Below are positions 1 through 9,698 of a DNA stretch of 57,637 nt, piece by piece (the first letter of the stretch is position 1; the number at the start of each line of letters is the position of its first letter). The notes below the pieces were generated by a model. It worked only from the letters and a program-made list of their open reading frames with translations, was not told the DNA's origin and ran no database searches. This DNA is from JAAERC01 sp965602655 (lineage in GTDB: Bacteria; Zixibacteria; MSB-5A5; GN15; PGXB01), in the NCBI GenBank assembly GCA_965602655.1, contig CBFCZE010000002.1, forward strand, positions 1-57,637. The letters run 5' to 3'. The position numbers were made by a program, and so were the translations under genes.

Positions 1-1
1 T

Positions 2-37
2 GTCCTGCTGGCCTTTGCCATGCAAGCGATTGAATAA
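2..37 (+). CDS. possible 3' end of an upstream gene
   Basis: The second reading frame at the left edge stays open from base 2 and reads VLLAFAMQAIE before TAA at 35-37. That is a plausible hydrophobic C-terminus of a gene lying mostly outside the window. Only eleven codons are visible, so the call rests on nothing more than an open frame at the edge. The following 180 bases hold no gene I can support. Confidence 0.25.
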   Translation, partial: VLLAFAMQAIE

Positions 38-219
38 CAATAACTAACAGCCGCTTATTATTAATCTTGAAAATCGCGCGATTTTGAGAAAATATTACCT
101 TATTTTAAGATGATGGCCAAAAAATTGCAATTAACCCCTTGTCAGAGAAGAAATATGTTTTAACTTATCTGTCTGCCGGATGTGGCATATTGATAGATTG
201 GTTTAAACAAGATGGAGAT

Positions 220-2922
220 ATGGTGAATTCTGAAAGCAAATCGACAAGAAATCTTACTTTGACCCTATTTCTGCTGGTATTATTTCTTATTCCGGCCGAG
301 TCGCCATTGGCCCAGGGAAATATTTTTGGTTATGTTTCCAATTCCGACTTATCTACTCCTGCTGAAGGCAATATCAGTTTCTTTGGTTTCATTGATGATA
401 CCGATGAAGAAATCAGAATCGAAACATCGTTTGGAGCTGGATATGACATTGACATTGAAGAAAAAGGCAATTGGTTTGACGATTTTCAAAATTTTTTGAC
501 AGAATCTCCGGACGACCCTTTTGATTATTATTTTTTTAATATTACTAATGGCGAAGGATATATTCTTTCTGGTTTAATTTCCGTTACCGGCTTTCAGCAA
601 GAAGATGTACACCTTGCACCTGTCGATTGGCCGGACCAGCCGACCGGCTTATCAGGTTATTCTATTTCGGTATCTTCAATAGAGTTGACTTGGGATAATG
701 TTGGCGGTTTGACCTACCATGTATATCGGCGTGAGTCGACGTCTGAGGGATCATTTTTCAGAATTGACGATCCGGCTGGATCGCTTGGAAACCCGGGTGT
801 ATCAGGCGGAATATTTACAGACAATAACGTCAATACCGGCATCGGTTATCATTATCTTATAATTGCCCAAAATGCTTACGGGAATTTCGGTCCCCATTCT
901 GATTTTATTGAGGTAATCAGCCAGGAACCTGAAGAGCCGGTTATAACTTGCCCCGGTGACATCACAATCGAATGTTTGACCTCTGCAGATCCGGAAATTA
1001 CCGGTTATGCTACGGCGACCGATAATATTGATCCCGAACCGGTTATCACTTATGCTGACGTATTAATCGGTGGTACTTGTCCACAAGAACAAATTATAAA
1101 TCGAACCTGGACGGCGACTGATTCTGACGAAAACAGTTCTGACTGCCTTCAGGTTATTACACTCAGGGACAGAACGGCGCCGGTAATTACCTGCCCGGAT
1201 GATGCCTTCGTCAATTTCGGCGAATCTGCCGAGCCAGCCAATACCGGGACCGCCACCGCTGAGGATAACTGTAATAATGACCCAATTATATCTTATGTCG
1301 ATTTGCTGACGGATAATATAATAACCCGTACCTGGATTGCCGCCGATGGCTGTGGCAACAGTTCCCAATGCAATCAGGAGATTGAGATTATCAAACACGC
1401 CGGTCCGGTCTGGCATGTATCTGTTGAAGGCGGTAACGATAATGATGGAAGTCTAAATTATCCTTTTGCGACTTTTACCAAAGCGATTGAAATGGCCATT
1501 TCCGGTGATACAGTTTTTGTTTTCGAGGGAACATATATCGATGAGGGTAATCGCGACCTTGACCCGGCCGGGAAAAATATCGTCTTTTTATCCGAAGGCG
1601 GCCCGGAAGTAACAATAATTGACTGTGGCGGCACCAAAATTTCACCTCATCGCGGATTCTTTTTCCACAATGGTGAGGATAGTACAACAAAAATAATCGG
1701 CTTTACCATTCGCAATGGTTTCGCCAACAATAAAGGCGGCGGTATTCGCTGTGAGAACTCATCGCCCTCAATTTTGAATTCAGTTTTTCAGGGAAATGAA
1801 TCGGCTCTGGGCGGTGCTGGAATTGCCTGCCTTGCCACCTCATCGCTTAAAATATATGATTGCACATTTATAGAGAACAACGCTACTCAATTTGGCGGAG
1901 GGATTTATTGCGGCAGTTCATCTCCCGACATCTCAAACTGTATCTTCTCGGGAAACATGGCCAATGAATTCGGAGGCGCCATATTTATTGCCAGCTCAAC
2001 TCCTTCAATAGCAAATTGCTATTTCTCCGAAAATACCGCAGAGAATCTGGGTGGCGCAATCTGCCTTCAGAGTTCATCGCCTGAGATATCGGAAACCGAT
2101 TTCTATTCAAACAGTTCAGACAATATCGGCGGCGCGATTTATTGTGAAGGATCATCTCCGATTATCACTGAGTCAATTTTTGCCGGGAATAGTGCAATTA
2201 ATTATGGCGGTGCGGTTGGATTGGAGTATTATTCATCACCGCTGCTATCAAATTGCACTCTGGTCAAAAATGGAGCCGGTAGTGGCGGCGGAATTTACGG
2301 CAAATTATCAACAACAACCGTCGAAAATTGTATCATTAGTTTTGGTTTATCGGGCGGTGCGATTTATTGGCACGATAATGTTGATTTGCCAGGTTTCACC
2401 TGCAGCAATATTTTTGGTAATACCGGCGGCGATTGGGTCGGTATTATTGAGGATCAGGGCGGTATCGACGGCAATTTCTCAATCGATCCGCTGTTCTGTG
2501 ATCCGGACGTTGATGATTATCAACTGGCCGGTAACTCGCCATGCCTATTAGAGAACAATGAATGCGGGCTGTTAATCGGCGCTCTGAAAATGGGATGTGA
2601 TGTGATTACGGATATCGAAGACGGTAATAACAAATCTTTGCCTGAGACATATATGCTGTCTCAAAATTATCCCAATCCGTTTAATCCGACAACGACCATA
2701 AGCTATTCACTCCCTGTGAAATCTTTTGTAACTATTACCGTCTACAATATTCTGGGACGCGAAATCAGAACCTTAATAAGCGAATCTGTTGATGCCGGTC
2801 ACTATGATATAATCTGGGATGGTAAAGCAGGGAACGGCCGGGAGGTTTCATCGGGTATATACTTCTACCGCCTTGACGCCGGCAGTTTCACCGACAACAG
2901 GAAGATGTTAATGCTCAAATAG
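220..2922 (+). CDS. secreted beta-helix surface protein with Fn3/HYR-like domains and T9SS-type tail
   Basis: An exported protein of about 900 residues. I place the start at ATG 220 because a signal peptide follows directly (hydrophobic LTLTLFLLVLFLIP, then a probable cleavage site after LAQG); the frame is also open to a TTG at 139, but that would put 27 hydrophilic residues before the signal. In order: an N-terminal unassigned part, an Fn3-like domain (about 135-235), two HYR-like domains with paired cysteines (ITCPGDITIEC and ITCPDDAFVNF), then a right-handed beta-helix (about 400-740) with recurring GGGI and GGAI turns and NC/SxF steps, as in pectate-lyase-fold proteins. The C-terminus (NYPNPFNPTTTISYSLP, later SSGIYFYRL) is the FlgD-Ig/T9SS type A module used for surface sorting. 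No catalytic residue set is evident, so adhesion or polysaccharide binding is only an inference. Confidence 0.85.
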   Translation: MVNSESKSTRNLTLTLFLLVLFLIPAESPLAQGNIFGYVSNSDLSTPAEGNISFFGFIDDTDEEIRIETSFGAGYDIDIEEKGNWFDDFQNFLTESPDDPFDYYFFNITNGEGYILSGLISVTGFQQEDVHLAPVDWPDQPTGLSGYSISVSSIELTWDNVGGLTYHVYRRESTSEGSFFRIDDPAGSLGNPGVSGGIFTDNNVNTGIGYHYLIIAQNAYGNFGPHSDFIEVISQEPEEPVITCPGDITIECLTSADPEITGYATATDNIDPEPVITYADVLIGGTCPQEQIINRTWTATDSDENSSDCLQVITLRDRTAPVITCPDDAFVNFGESAEPANTGTATAEDNCNNDPIISYVDLLTDNIITRTWIAADGCGNSSQCNQEIEIIKHAGPVWHVSVEGGNDNDGSLNYPFATFTKAIEMAISGDTVFVFEGTYIDEGNRDLDPAGKNIVFLSEGGPEVTIIDCGGTKISPHRGFFFHNGEDSTTKIIGFTIRNGFANNKGGGIRCENSSPSILNSVFQGNESALGGAGIACLATSSLKIYDCTFIENNATQFGGGIYCGSSSPDISNCIFSGNMANEFGGAIFIASSTPSIANCYFSENTAENLGGAICLQSSSPEISETDFYSNSSDNIGGAIYCEGSSPIITESIFAGNSAINYGGAVGLEYYSSPLLSNCTLVKNGAGSGGGIYGKLSTTTVENCIISFGLSGGAIYWHDNVDLPGFTCSNIFGNTGGDWVGIIEDQGGIDGNFSIDPLFCDPDVDDYQLAGNSPCLLENNECGLLIGALKMGCDVITDIEDGNNKSLPETYMLSQNYPNPFNPTTTISYSLPVKSFVTITVYNILGREIRTLISESVDAGHYDIIWDGKAGNGREVSSGIYFYRLDAGSFTDNRKMLMLK

Positions 2923-3094
2923 TTAACTCCAATATCGACAACCAATTCTTATCAGTATCATAGAATACTTTCCTTACGCAATAGCATTTTCTAAAAAAAT
3001 ATCAAAAAAAATCAAATAATATTTTCGCGGTTGTGCTTGATTTTCGAACGATAATAACTTATTTAAAAAGCCAATCTATAACTCAGAGGTTTAT

Positions 3095-3625
3095 ATGGCA
3101 AGTAAACGTGCCGGCGAAATAATGATTCCAATTGAAAAATACCCCAAGATATCATTCTGGTCGACTTTGCATCAGGCTGTCGATAAGCTCGAGGAATCTA
3201 CACTTGAGGCGCATGGGAAAACATCATTACCACGGGCCTTGTTGGTTTATGACAGAGAAGAGCGAATCCTTGGCATCGTCAGACGTCGCGATATTCTTAG
3301 CGGATTGGAGCCAAAATTTTTGAGAACGATGTCCATACATCACCGAAAAGAATTATATAATATAGAAGTCGATGCCAATCTGGTGAATCTTTCTAGCGGA
3401 AAAATTGCCGATTCAATGCGGGCGCAGGCAGAGACGCCTGTTAGCGAGGTTATGAAACCGATCATTGCGACCGTAAAGTATGATGATCACCTGGCCAAAG
3501 TTATTTATAAAATGCTGAGCCGAGATGTTAATTTGCTTCCCGTAAAAAAGGATGACGGAGTGGTCGGCGTAGTTCGAAGCGTTGATGTTTTCAGGGAAAT
3601 TGCCAACCTGCTTCGCGAAATATAA
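3095..3625 (+). CDS. tandem CBS-domain protein
   Basis: A 176-residue cytoplasmic protein made of two CBS domains, roughly residues 5-75 and 98-172. The recurring CBS signature is visible in ALLVYDREERILGIVRRRDIL and again in LLPVKKDDGVVGVVRSVDVF, each preceded by an xxVMxP-like segment (AGEIMIPI and VSEVMKPI). CBS pairs bind adenine nucleotides and regulate a partner enzyme or transporter. The next gene, 42 bases downstream on the same strand, is a SLC13-type transporter, so the likely role is sensing energy status for that transporter; this is inferred from context. The start is ATG after CAGAGG at 3083-3088. Confidence 0.85.
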   Translation: MASKRAGEIMIPIEKYPKISFWSTLHQAVDKLEESTLEAHGKTSLPRALLVYDREERILGIVRRRDILSGLEPKFLRTMSIHHRKELYNIEVDANLVNLSSGKIADSMRAQAETPVSEVMKPIIATVKYDDHLAKVIYKMLSRDVNLLPVKKDDGVVGVVRSVDVFREIANLLREI

Positions 3626-3667
3626 TTCACCCCATTGAAATGATGAATTTCGGGAGGAACTGCATCA

Positions 3668-5194
3668 ATGCATTTAAGCGAGGAAAATAACAATAAGAAG
3701 TCCGAACAATCGGAACACCCTGGAAAGCGTCTGGCTATAGCCGCTCGCCGTCTGGATTGGAGAAGGATTTCATTCATAATTCTCGGTTTGGCACTATTCA
3801 CAATAGTTTTTTTATCACCCGATTGGCCAGATGCTGTTGATCCCAAGGGTGAACATTTTGTTCTAACGCGCGAGGGAAAAGCCGCGGTCGGATTATTTCT
3901 TCTTGCGGCAGTATGGTGGGTTTTCGAAGTAGTTCCCATCGGCATCACCGGAATAACCATTGGTGTAACTCAGGCGCTTTTTTTGATTCGTCCGGCCAAA
4001 ATTGCTTTCAGCGATTTTCTGGACCCCTCAGTGTGGTTTATTATCGGTTCTATTGTTATCGGAATGTCTTTTGCCCGCACCGGTTTGACTAAACGAATGG
4101 CGTACAAAATGCTTTTAATGGTGGGCGAGCGAACCAGTCGAATCTACCTGGGCAGTTTTATAATGACGGCCCTTCTGACACTAATTATGGCCCACACCGC
4201 CGTTGCCGCCGCCGTTTTTCCTCTGTTGATGGCCATCTATTCTCTATATAGCGAAGATGAAAAACCAACCAAATTTGGAAAAGGGCTTTTCATTGGAATG
4301 GCTTTTGTGGCCGGCGCCGGTAGTATTATTACCCTTCTGGGAGCCGCTCGAGGCGCTGTGGCTTTAGGCTTCTTCAGGGATATAACCGGCCGAGAAATAT
4401 CATTTTTTGAATTATCATACTACATGTTCCTGATCGGCGGCATTATGGTACCGATTCTTTGGGGACTTATTATGATGCTGTTTAAACCTGAGAAGAAAAC
4501 CATTCCGGGCCTTATGAAACGAGTTACGGCTCTAAATGCCAATCTGGGTAGAATTACCAGAACAGAAAAACTGACTCTGGTCATTGTTTTTGCAACCATT
4601 ATTACAATGAGTTTACGGTCATTTATCCCGGGATTGGATCAGGTTAATAAAAGCGCAATAATTCTTATCTCAACAATTCTATTTTTTGTATTTAAGATTT
4701 TAACAATCAAAGACCTGGAAGAGATTCCCTGGAATATTATTTTACTATTTGGCGGAGCCATGAGTATCGGCTTTTGTCTCTGGCAAACCGGCGCCGCCAG
4801 TTGGATGGCGATTCAATGGCTGGTAATATTACAGGATGCCAACTGGTTGTTTTTTGTCCTGGGTATAGCCTTTTTTGTCCTGGTAATGACCAATCTGATT
4901 ATGAATGTAGCCGCTATCGCAATCTCACTACCGGTTGCGCTGGTTATGGCTCCATACCTTGGAGTAGCACCGGAGGTAATTCTATTCGCTTCTCTGGCCA
5001 CAGCCGGAATGCCGTTTCTTCTGCTGGTTGGCGCGGCGCCAAACGCCATTGCATATGAGAGCAAACAGTTTACCAGCGGTCAGTTTTTTGTTGCCGGGAT
5101 ACCGGCCAGCATACTTTTGATGATTGTTCTGGCCTTTTTCGTCTGGATAATCTGGCCGGCGATGGGTATGCCGGTTACGGTTGCCGTTCCCTAA
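3668..5194 (+). CDS. SLC13/DASS-family sodium:anion symporter
   Basis: A 508-residue inner-membrane protein with about 11-12 hydrophobic segments after a 35-residue charged N-terminus. The layout matches the divalent anion:sodium symporter family (dicarboxylates, citrate, sulfate). Family marks seen are VWFIIGSIVIGMSFARTGL after the first repeat, TNLIMNVAAIAISLPVAL, and GMPFLLLVGAAPNAIAYES, where PNAI matches the second-repeat substrate/sodium site. The first-repeat SNT motif is replaced (TLLGAARGAVALG), so sodium coupling and substrate cannot be predicted. The ATG has GGGAGGAA about 8 bases upstream. Probably co-transcribed with the CBS gene before it; convergent with the next gene. Confidence 0.85.
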   Translation: MHLSEENNNKKSEQSEHPGKRLAIAARRLDWRRISFIILGLALFTIVFLSPDWPDAVDPKGEHFVLTREGKAAVGLFLLAAVWWVFEVVPIGITGITIGVTQALFLIRPAKIAFSDFLDPSVWFIIGSIVIGMSFARTGLTKRMAYKMLLMVGERTSRIYLGSFIMTALLTLIMAHTAVAAAVFPLLMAIYSLYSEDEKPTKFGKGLFIGMAFVAGAGSIITLLGAARGAVALGFFRDITGREISFFELSYYMFLIGGIMVPILWGLIMMLFKPEKKTIPGLMKRVTALNANLGRITRTEKLTLVIVFATIITMSLRSFIPGLDQVNKSAIILISTILFFVFKILTIKDLEEIPWNIILLFGGAMSIGFCLWQTGAASWMAIQWLVILQDANWLFFVLGIAFFVLVMTNLIMNVAAIAISLPVALVMAPYLGVAPEVILFASLATAGMPFLLLVGAAPNAIAYESKQFTSGQFFVAGIPASILLMIVLAFFVWIIWPAMGMPVTVAVP

Positions 5195-5210
5195 TACTGA
5201 GCTAATCTAA

Positions 5211-5237
5211 GGGATATGTTTTCGGTAAACCTATCCC
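5211..5237. terminator. hairpin between convergent genes
   Basis: GGGATA at 5211-5216 pairs with TATCCC at 5232-5237 across a 15-base loop, in the short gap between the convergent transporter and propeller genes. It could end both transcripts. No T-run follows on either side, so intrinsic termination is uncertain. Confidence 0.3.
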
Positions 5238-5256
5238 CTATCTTGACGCAGGGCTT

Positions 5257-7356
5257 TTATATCCAAACAACGCACTCCGGGTCGGGACCGTCTTTGTACT
5301 TGTAATTAATCAAATAGACAATATCTAAAATATTAACCAATATGTCATTATTTACATCAGCAGATTCTAATGGGTCAGGAGCCGGACCACTTTTATATTT
5401 GTAATTTATTAGGTAAACAATATCCAAAATGTTAATCAGTTTATCATCATCCAGGTCGCCGCAAACATAATCGCACAGGTCGCCGACATCGTTGCCATTG
5501 CTGTCTTCCTGACCCGGATTATAATGTTCCGGGCAGTTATCACAGGCATCTTCGACGCCATCTTCATCAGAATCTTCCTGACCGGGATTATAATTTTCAG
5601 GACATCCATCACAGAAATCGCCAATTCCATCTTCATCAAGGTCTTCCTGCTCTATATTGGCAGCATCGGGACAGTTATCGCCCAGATCGGCAACTCCATC
5701 ATCATCGACATCTGTGTAATATCCTCTTGGAATTACAGCAACAAAAGCATCTCCACCCCATGTGTCAACGCTGCCGCCATTATAATGATCTTGAATAACT
5801 CCGGCGGAGGTCGGAAAATCAGATGAATTAGTAAATCCGGTCAAATATATATTTCCATCATTATCTAAGTTTATATCTCCAACATCTTCCTGGCCACTTC
5901 CTCCCAGATATGTGGCGGATATCAAGTCAGATAAATCAGGATTAAAACTGGCAACTATAATATCACCGCCATATTCAAATCCGCCGCCATTGAAATCCCT
6001 ATCGAAACACCCGGGCGTGACCAAATCCGCAAATAAGGTTGTATTGGTGTGTGCTCCGATATATATGTTATCATCCTGCCCAATCGTTATTTCCAATGAA
6101 ATATCATGCCTCTCTGTTCCCAAGAATGTGGAAGCTATCAATGTCGATAAATCCGGACTGAATTTAGACACATACATATCATTTCCAACGTCAGTTCCAT
6201 ATATGCTATTATAATCTTCATCATATGCGCCGGTAGTATTTGGGAAATCACTGGATGGGGTATGTCCGGTTACAAACACATTTCCCAAATCATCCAGGAC
6301 AATTCCATAACCCCAATCGTTACTGTTCCCACCAAGGTAGGTCGATGCAATTAGAGTCGATAGATCATTACTGAGCAATGACACAAAAGCATCGCCGCCA
6401 TAGGAACCGCCGCCATGAGTCTCAGAAAAAGCCCCCGTCGTTGTCGGAAAAGGTACTGCAGAACCGGTAATCCCTGAACGTGTACTGCCTACAAGATAAA
6501 CGTCACCATTATCTTTAATAGCCAAATAGCCTCCTTCATCCCAATCACTCCCTCCAAGAAAAGTTGAGGCCAGAAGCTCGGTTAGATCGCTGTTAAATTT
6601 GGATATAAAAACTTCCCCACCCCAGGTCATTGCGCCGGTTCCATAATATGTTCTTTGAAAGGCTCCGTCAGTTGTGGGAAATCCAGAATGTCTGGTATAT
6701 CCGGCAATAAATACATTTCCCATCTGATCAAGCGCAATAGAATTAACCTGTTCTATCCCAAGAGTACCAATAAAAGTGGACGCCAGAAGTGTGGACAAAT
6801 CATTACTTAGCTTACAAACAATAATATCACCATTGCTCTTAATGTCTTCATCATACGCGCCTGAAGATGTGGGAAAATCGTAAGAGAAAGAAAGACACGT
6901 TAAATAGATATCACCATTATCATCCAGAACAATATCCGGAGAACCGCGCTCGCCTTCAGAATAGATACCGCCAATAAAGGTGGAAGCTATCAATGTTGAC
7001 AAATCAGGACTCAGTTTAGAGACAAAAATATCATAATTCCCATTTTTATCACCCTGAAAGCAACCTACTGTTGTCGGAAAATCAATCGACAATGTTCGAC
7101 CGGCAACATATACATATCCTTCATCATCAATTGCCATAGATTCACTTAAAACATTCCCTTCATTGCCAGCTCCCCCTAAAAATGTTGATACCAGATTTGA
7201 GCTAATAATTCGTTCCTGAGCTGAATCATTCTGAATAGCCTTAAGTCCCAAACTTTTTAGCTCATTATTAGAGTTTGAAATTATTGCCGCCGATGAAACA
7301 GCAACAGTAAATAAAATTAATAAAAATAGGAAAATACAGATAGACATTTTTTTCAT
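5257..7356 (-). CDS. secreted SBBP-repeat beta-propeller with TSP3 and dockerin tail
   Basis: A 699-residue exported protein. The signal peptide is MKKMSICIFLFLLILFTVAV, with GGGAGG 7 bases before the ATG. Residues about 55-550 hold seven SBBP repeats of about 60-70 residues, each ending in the pattern LSTLIASTFIGG with DxxGNVYVTGxTxSxDFPTT in the middle; seven copies suit a closed seven-bladed propeller. Then come three calcium-binding thrombospondin type 3 repeats (DNCPEHYNPGQEDSNGNDVG) and a dockerin-like pair of EF-hand loops (DLDDDKLINILDIVYLI and DVNNDILVNILDIVYLI). In cellulosome bacteria dockerins bind cohesins; in this type of bacterium the tail more likely serves anchoring or stability. 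The tail is almost identical, also in DNA, to that of the gene at 12054. Function of the propeller is unknown. Confidence 0.85.
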   Translation of the reverse strand: MKKMSICIFLFLLILFTVAVSSAAIISNSNNELKSLGLKAIQNDSAQERIISSNLVSTFLGGAGNEGNVLSESMAIDDEGYVYVAGRTLSIDFPTTVGCFQGDKNGNYDIFVSKLSPDLSTLIASTFIGGIYSEGERGSPDIVLDDNGDIYLTCLSFSYDFPTSSGAYDEDIKSNGDIIVCKLSNDLSTLLASTFIGTLGIEQVNSIALDQMGNVFIAGYTRHSGFPTTDGAFQRTYYGTGAMTWGGEVFISKFNSDLTELLASTFLGGSDWDEGGYLAIKDNGDVYLVGSTRSGITGSAVPFPTTTGAFSETHGGGSYGGDAFVSLLSNDLSTLIASTYLGGNSNDWGYGIVLDDLGNVFVTGHTPSSDFPNTTGAYDEDYNSIYGTDVGNDMYVSKFSPDLSTLIASTFLGTERHDISLEITIGQDDNIYIGAHTNTTLFADLVTPGCFDRDFNGGGFEYGGDIIVASFNPDLSDLISATYLGGSGQEDVGDINLDNDGNIYLTGFTNSSDFPTSAGVIQDHYNGGSVDTWGGDAFVAVIPRGYYTDVDDDGVADLGDNCPDAANIEQEDLDEDGIGDFCDGCPENYNPGQEDSDEDGVEDACDNCPEHYNPGQEDSNGNDVGDLCDYVCGDLDDDKLINILDIVYLINYKYKSGPAPDPLESADVNNDILVNILDIVYLINYKYKDGPDPECVVWI

Positions 7357-7667
7357 ATCAACCTCCCACCATAGATAAGTAATTTTCTCTCGTAATAATA
7401 GAACGAAAAAACGGTCTTTTTGTTACAATTTTCGCATCCTAATTGCAAATAATTTTTAAATATCGCCATTAAATGCTTTCTAAAATATTTACCCATACTC
7501 AGCGATTAAAACATAATTCCTAAATAGATTTTGCCGCTGTTGTCTATATATATGTTTTTGGACAAATCAAATTCTTACACGAATTTATGAAATATTTTTA
7601 AAATGACTCAAATAACGGTTTACTCACTACCTACTACCAACATAAACTGCCTTAGGATCCGAGAATC
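7357..7667. other. AT-rich intergenic region
   Basis: This 311-base gap lies between the 5' end of the SBBP-propeller gene and the 3' end of the next minus-strand gene. It must hold the promoter of the propeller gene, but I cannot pick a convincing -35/-10 pair. I see no ORF, hairpin terminator or repeat in it. Confidence 0.5.
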
Positions 7668-9002
7668 TTACCAGATCACACATTCCGGTTTGGGGCCGTC
7701 TTTGTACTTGTAATTGATCAAATAAACAATATCCAAAATATTAACCAATATATCATTATTTACATCAGCGGATTCTAATGGTTCCGGAGCCGGACCATCT
7801 TTATACTTATAATTTAAGATATACACAATATCTAAAATATTAATCGCGATAAGACCATCAACATCACCGCAGATATAATCGCACGGATCTCCAACATCGT
7901 TGCCATTGGCATCTTCCTGACCCGGATTATAATGCTCCGGGCAGTTATCACAGGCATCGGCGACGGTATCTCCGTCAAAATCGGCAGTGTCGTCAAATCC
8001 GGGACAGGCATCACAATCATCGGGAACACCATCGCCATCACTTTCAATATTGTCATCCCCGTCAGCACATATATCGCAAATATTTCCAAAACCATCGCCG
8101 TCGTCGTCAAGTTGATTGGGATTGGCTATTCCCAGACAATTATCATTTATGTCAATTACTCCATCCTCATCGTCGTCGGCGAAAGTGAATAAACTTATGC
8201 TGTTGTCGCCAAAATTCGGCACGACCAAAATATTATCACGCAAATTAAAATTAATATCAGCAGGATTGTTAAAACCGGTAGCAATAACCTCCGGCCCGGA
8301 ACTGAAATCGGGACTGAATCGAAATACATAGTCATAAATCCAGTCAGAAAAATACCAATACCCCTGATTATCTCGCGCAACGCCGTCACCACTGGCACTT
8401 CCGATATAATTAATTAAATCGTAACTGAAATCGTTCAAATTAACGCCGTAGATACGGCCATTAGAGCCATTATTACTAATAACAATAAGTCGATTGTTGG
8501 CTTCATCAAATTCAATTCCGTTGGGCGATGGCATACTCGGAACGCAAACCGACCAGGTTTCATCTGCAATATTAACTTGATATATTTTGTTGCCACCGGC
8601 GCCACCATCATCCCAATCTGTAACATAAAGATACCCTGAATTATCAGATACGACACCATTGATTATATCTTTATCCGGGAAAAAAATGGTTGATAATATT
8701 GCTCCTGTCTCCAGATCGAAACTCACCAATCCGTTATAAGCCCCGCCATTTGAGCATGCATATAATTTATTTCCGACAATATGCAGTCCGGCAACACCAA
8801 TCAGGTCAGTATTGAAATAGCTCTGATTACCCTCCATATCTACCTGAATAATGTCTCCTCCATTCCAGTTTCCAACCAAGTAACGATCATGAGCCTCGTC
8901 AAAAATTGCACTTTCCGGTGATCTAAGCAGGTTTTGCGCCTGAGTGGATAATGCAAGAAACAGGATAATTATTACCGCCAGCCCAACAATAATCCCTTTC
9001 AT
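7668..9002 (-). CDS. secreted SMP-30-like beta-propeller with TSP3 and dockerin tail (left copy)
   Basis: A 444-residue exported protein: signal peptide MKGIIVGLAVIIILFLALS ending in TQAQ, then about 260 residues of SMP-30/NHL-type propeller (ISGNLYVTDW-like blades such as GYLYVTDWDDGGAGG and GYWYFSDWIYDYVFRFS), TSP3 repeats (DNCPEHYNPGQEDANGNDVG), and a dockerin-like tail. The first EF-hand-type loop reads DVDGLIAIN where the paralogues read DLDDDKLIN, so the acidic residue at loop position 5 is lost. The paralogue at 12054 shares the opening AQNLLRSPESA/AQNLLDGPEHA and the whole layout. GGAGAT lies about 5 bases before the ATG. It is divergent from a broken sigma gene, so it may no longer be controlled by its original partner. 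Ligand unknown. Confidence 0.85.
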   Translation of the reverse strand: MKGIIVGLAVIIILFLALSTQAQNLLRSPESAIFDEAHDRYLVGNWNGGDIIQVDMEGNQSYFNTDLIGVAGLHIVGNKLYACSNGGAYNGLVSFDLETGAILSTIFFPDKDIINGVVSDNSGYLYVTDWDDGGAGGNKIYQVNIADETWSVCVPSMPSPNGIEFDEANNRLIVISNNGSNGRIYGVNLNDFSYDLINYIGSASGDGVARDNQGYWYFSDWIYDYVFRFSPDFSSGPEVIATGFNNPADINFNLRDNILVVPNFGDNSISLFTFADDDEDGVIDINDNCLGIANPNQLDDDGDGFGNICDICADGDDNIESDGDGVPDDCDACPGFDDTADFDGDTVADACDNCPEHYNPGQEDANGNDVGDPCDYICGDVDGLIAINILDIVYILNYKYKDGPAPEPLESADVNNDILVNILDIVYLINYKYKDGPKPECVIW

Positions 9003-9178
9003 AATATCTCCAAATTGTTAAAATGTGAATTTAATAATTCTCTTTTCTAATCAGGGTGTGTAACTTGGTGGGCAAATCTTGCACAGAGAAAAATCCGCGA
9101 AAATTATTGTAATGTAGAAAAACTTGTAATTTTATTAATATGGTGATATATTTGTTATTCAATGTGAGAAAATAGATA
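9003..9178. promoter_or_regulatory. divergent promoter region, left unit
   Basis: These 176 bases separate the divergent propeller and sigma genes, so promoters for both must lie here. On the plus strand AAAAACTT at 9118-9125 starts about 60 bases before the sigma ATG; a similar AAAACTT lies about 70 bases before the sigma start in the right unit. Such an element could be a -35 box for the ECF sigma itself, but the match is short. Confidence 0.4.
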
Positions 9179-9696
9179 ATGGATATTAATAATTATTATT
9201 TAGCAGCCAAAAACGGTGATAAAAAGGCGGAAGAACAACTTTTTCAGTTTTTGACTGCAAGATTTCGCCTTTTTGTGCAACGAAAAATATGGAATCAGGG
9301 TGATGGCGAGGAACTTATGCAGGAAGCCCTAAGTATAAGGATGTTGAACAAATTGATAATATTTCGGCCTGGGCTCATAAGGTCCTGAATAATAAAATTC
9401 TGAACTATTTTAAAACTAAGGCGCTTCACGAAAGCAAATTAGGAGAATTAAAACAAAAAGCTATCGTGGATAATCCAATAGCTTCGGATAGTTCTCTGGA
9501 AATACAGCTTTTGGATTGCTTGAAAAAAATAAATGCCATAAATAATAGGCATGCCCGAATACTCAATTTTCATCATCATGGGTATTCGGTGACAGAAATA
9601 TGCGAAAAGCTTGCTCTAACCCGGAATAATATGTATTCGGTTTTATTCCGGGCCAGATCAATGCTTGAACTCTGCCTCGAAAAGGGAGATATATAG
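9179..9696 (+). pseudogene. ECF-type sigma factor, frameshifted by a 16-nt deletion
   Basis: The first frame runs from ATG 9179 through the region 2 start (YYLAAKNGDKKAEEQLFQFL, later GEELMQEAL) and then goes out of frame after base 9330. The next frame resumes exactly with the missing continuation (KYKDVEQIDNISAWAHKVLN) and runs to TAG 9694-9696 through a region 4 helix-turn-helix (TEICEKLALTRNNMYSVLFRAR). Aligned with the intact paralogue at 13541, sixteen bases equivalent to TATGACTATAACCGCC are missing at 9330/9331. A single sequencing slip would not explain a clean 16-base loss. The two fragments should be read as one broken gene; a functional sigma factor is not expected. Confidence 0.8.
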
Positions 9697-9698
9697 CG

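Noticed and set aside
139..219. TTG start 27 codons upstream for the first surface protein
   Set aside because: It would place hydrophilic residues before a clear signal peptide; ATG 220 puts the signal at the N-terminus.
3505..3960. 151-codon minus-strand frame
   Set aside because: It overlaps the CBS and SLC13 genes antisense and has no domain of its own.
9466..9696. separate small HTH gene
   Set aside because: It is the second half of the frameshifted sigma gene; the homologous sequence continues upstream of the GTG in the same frame.
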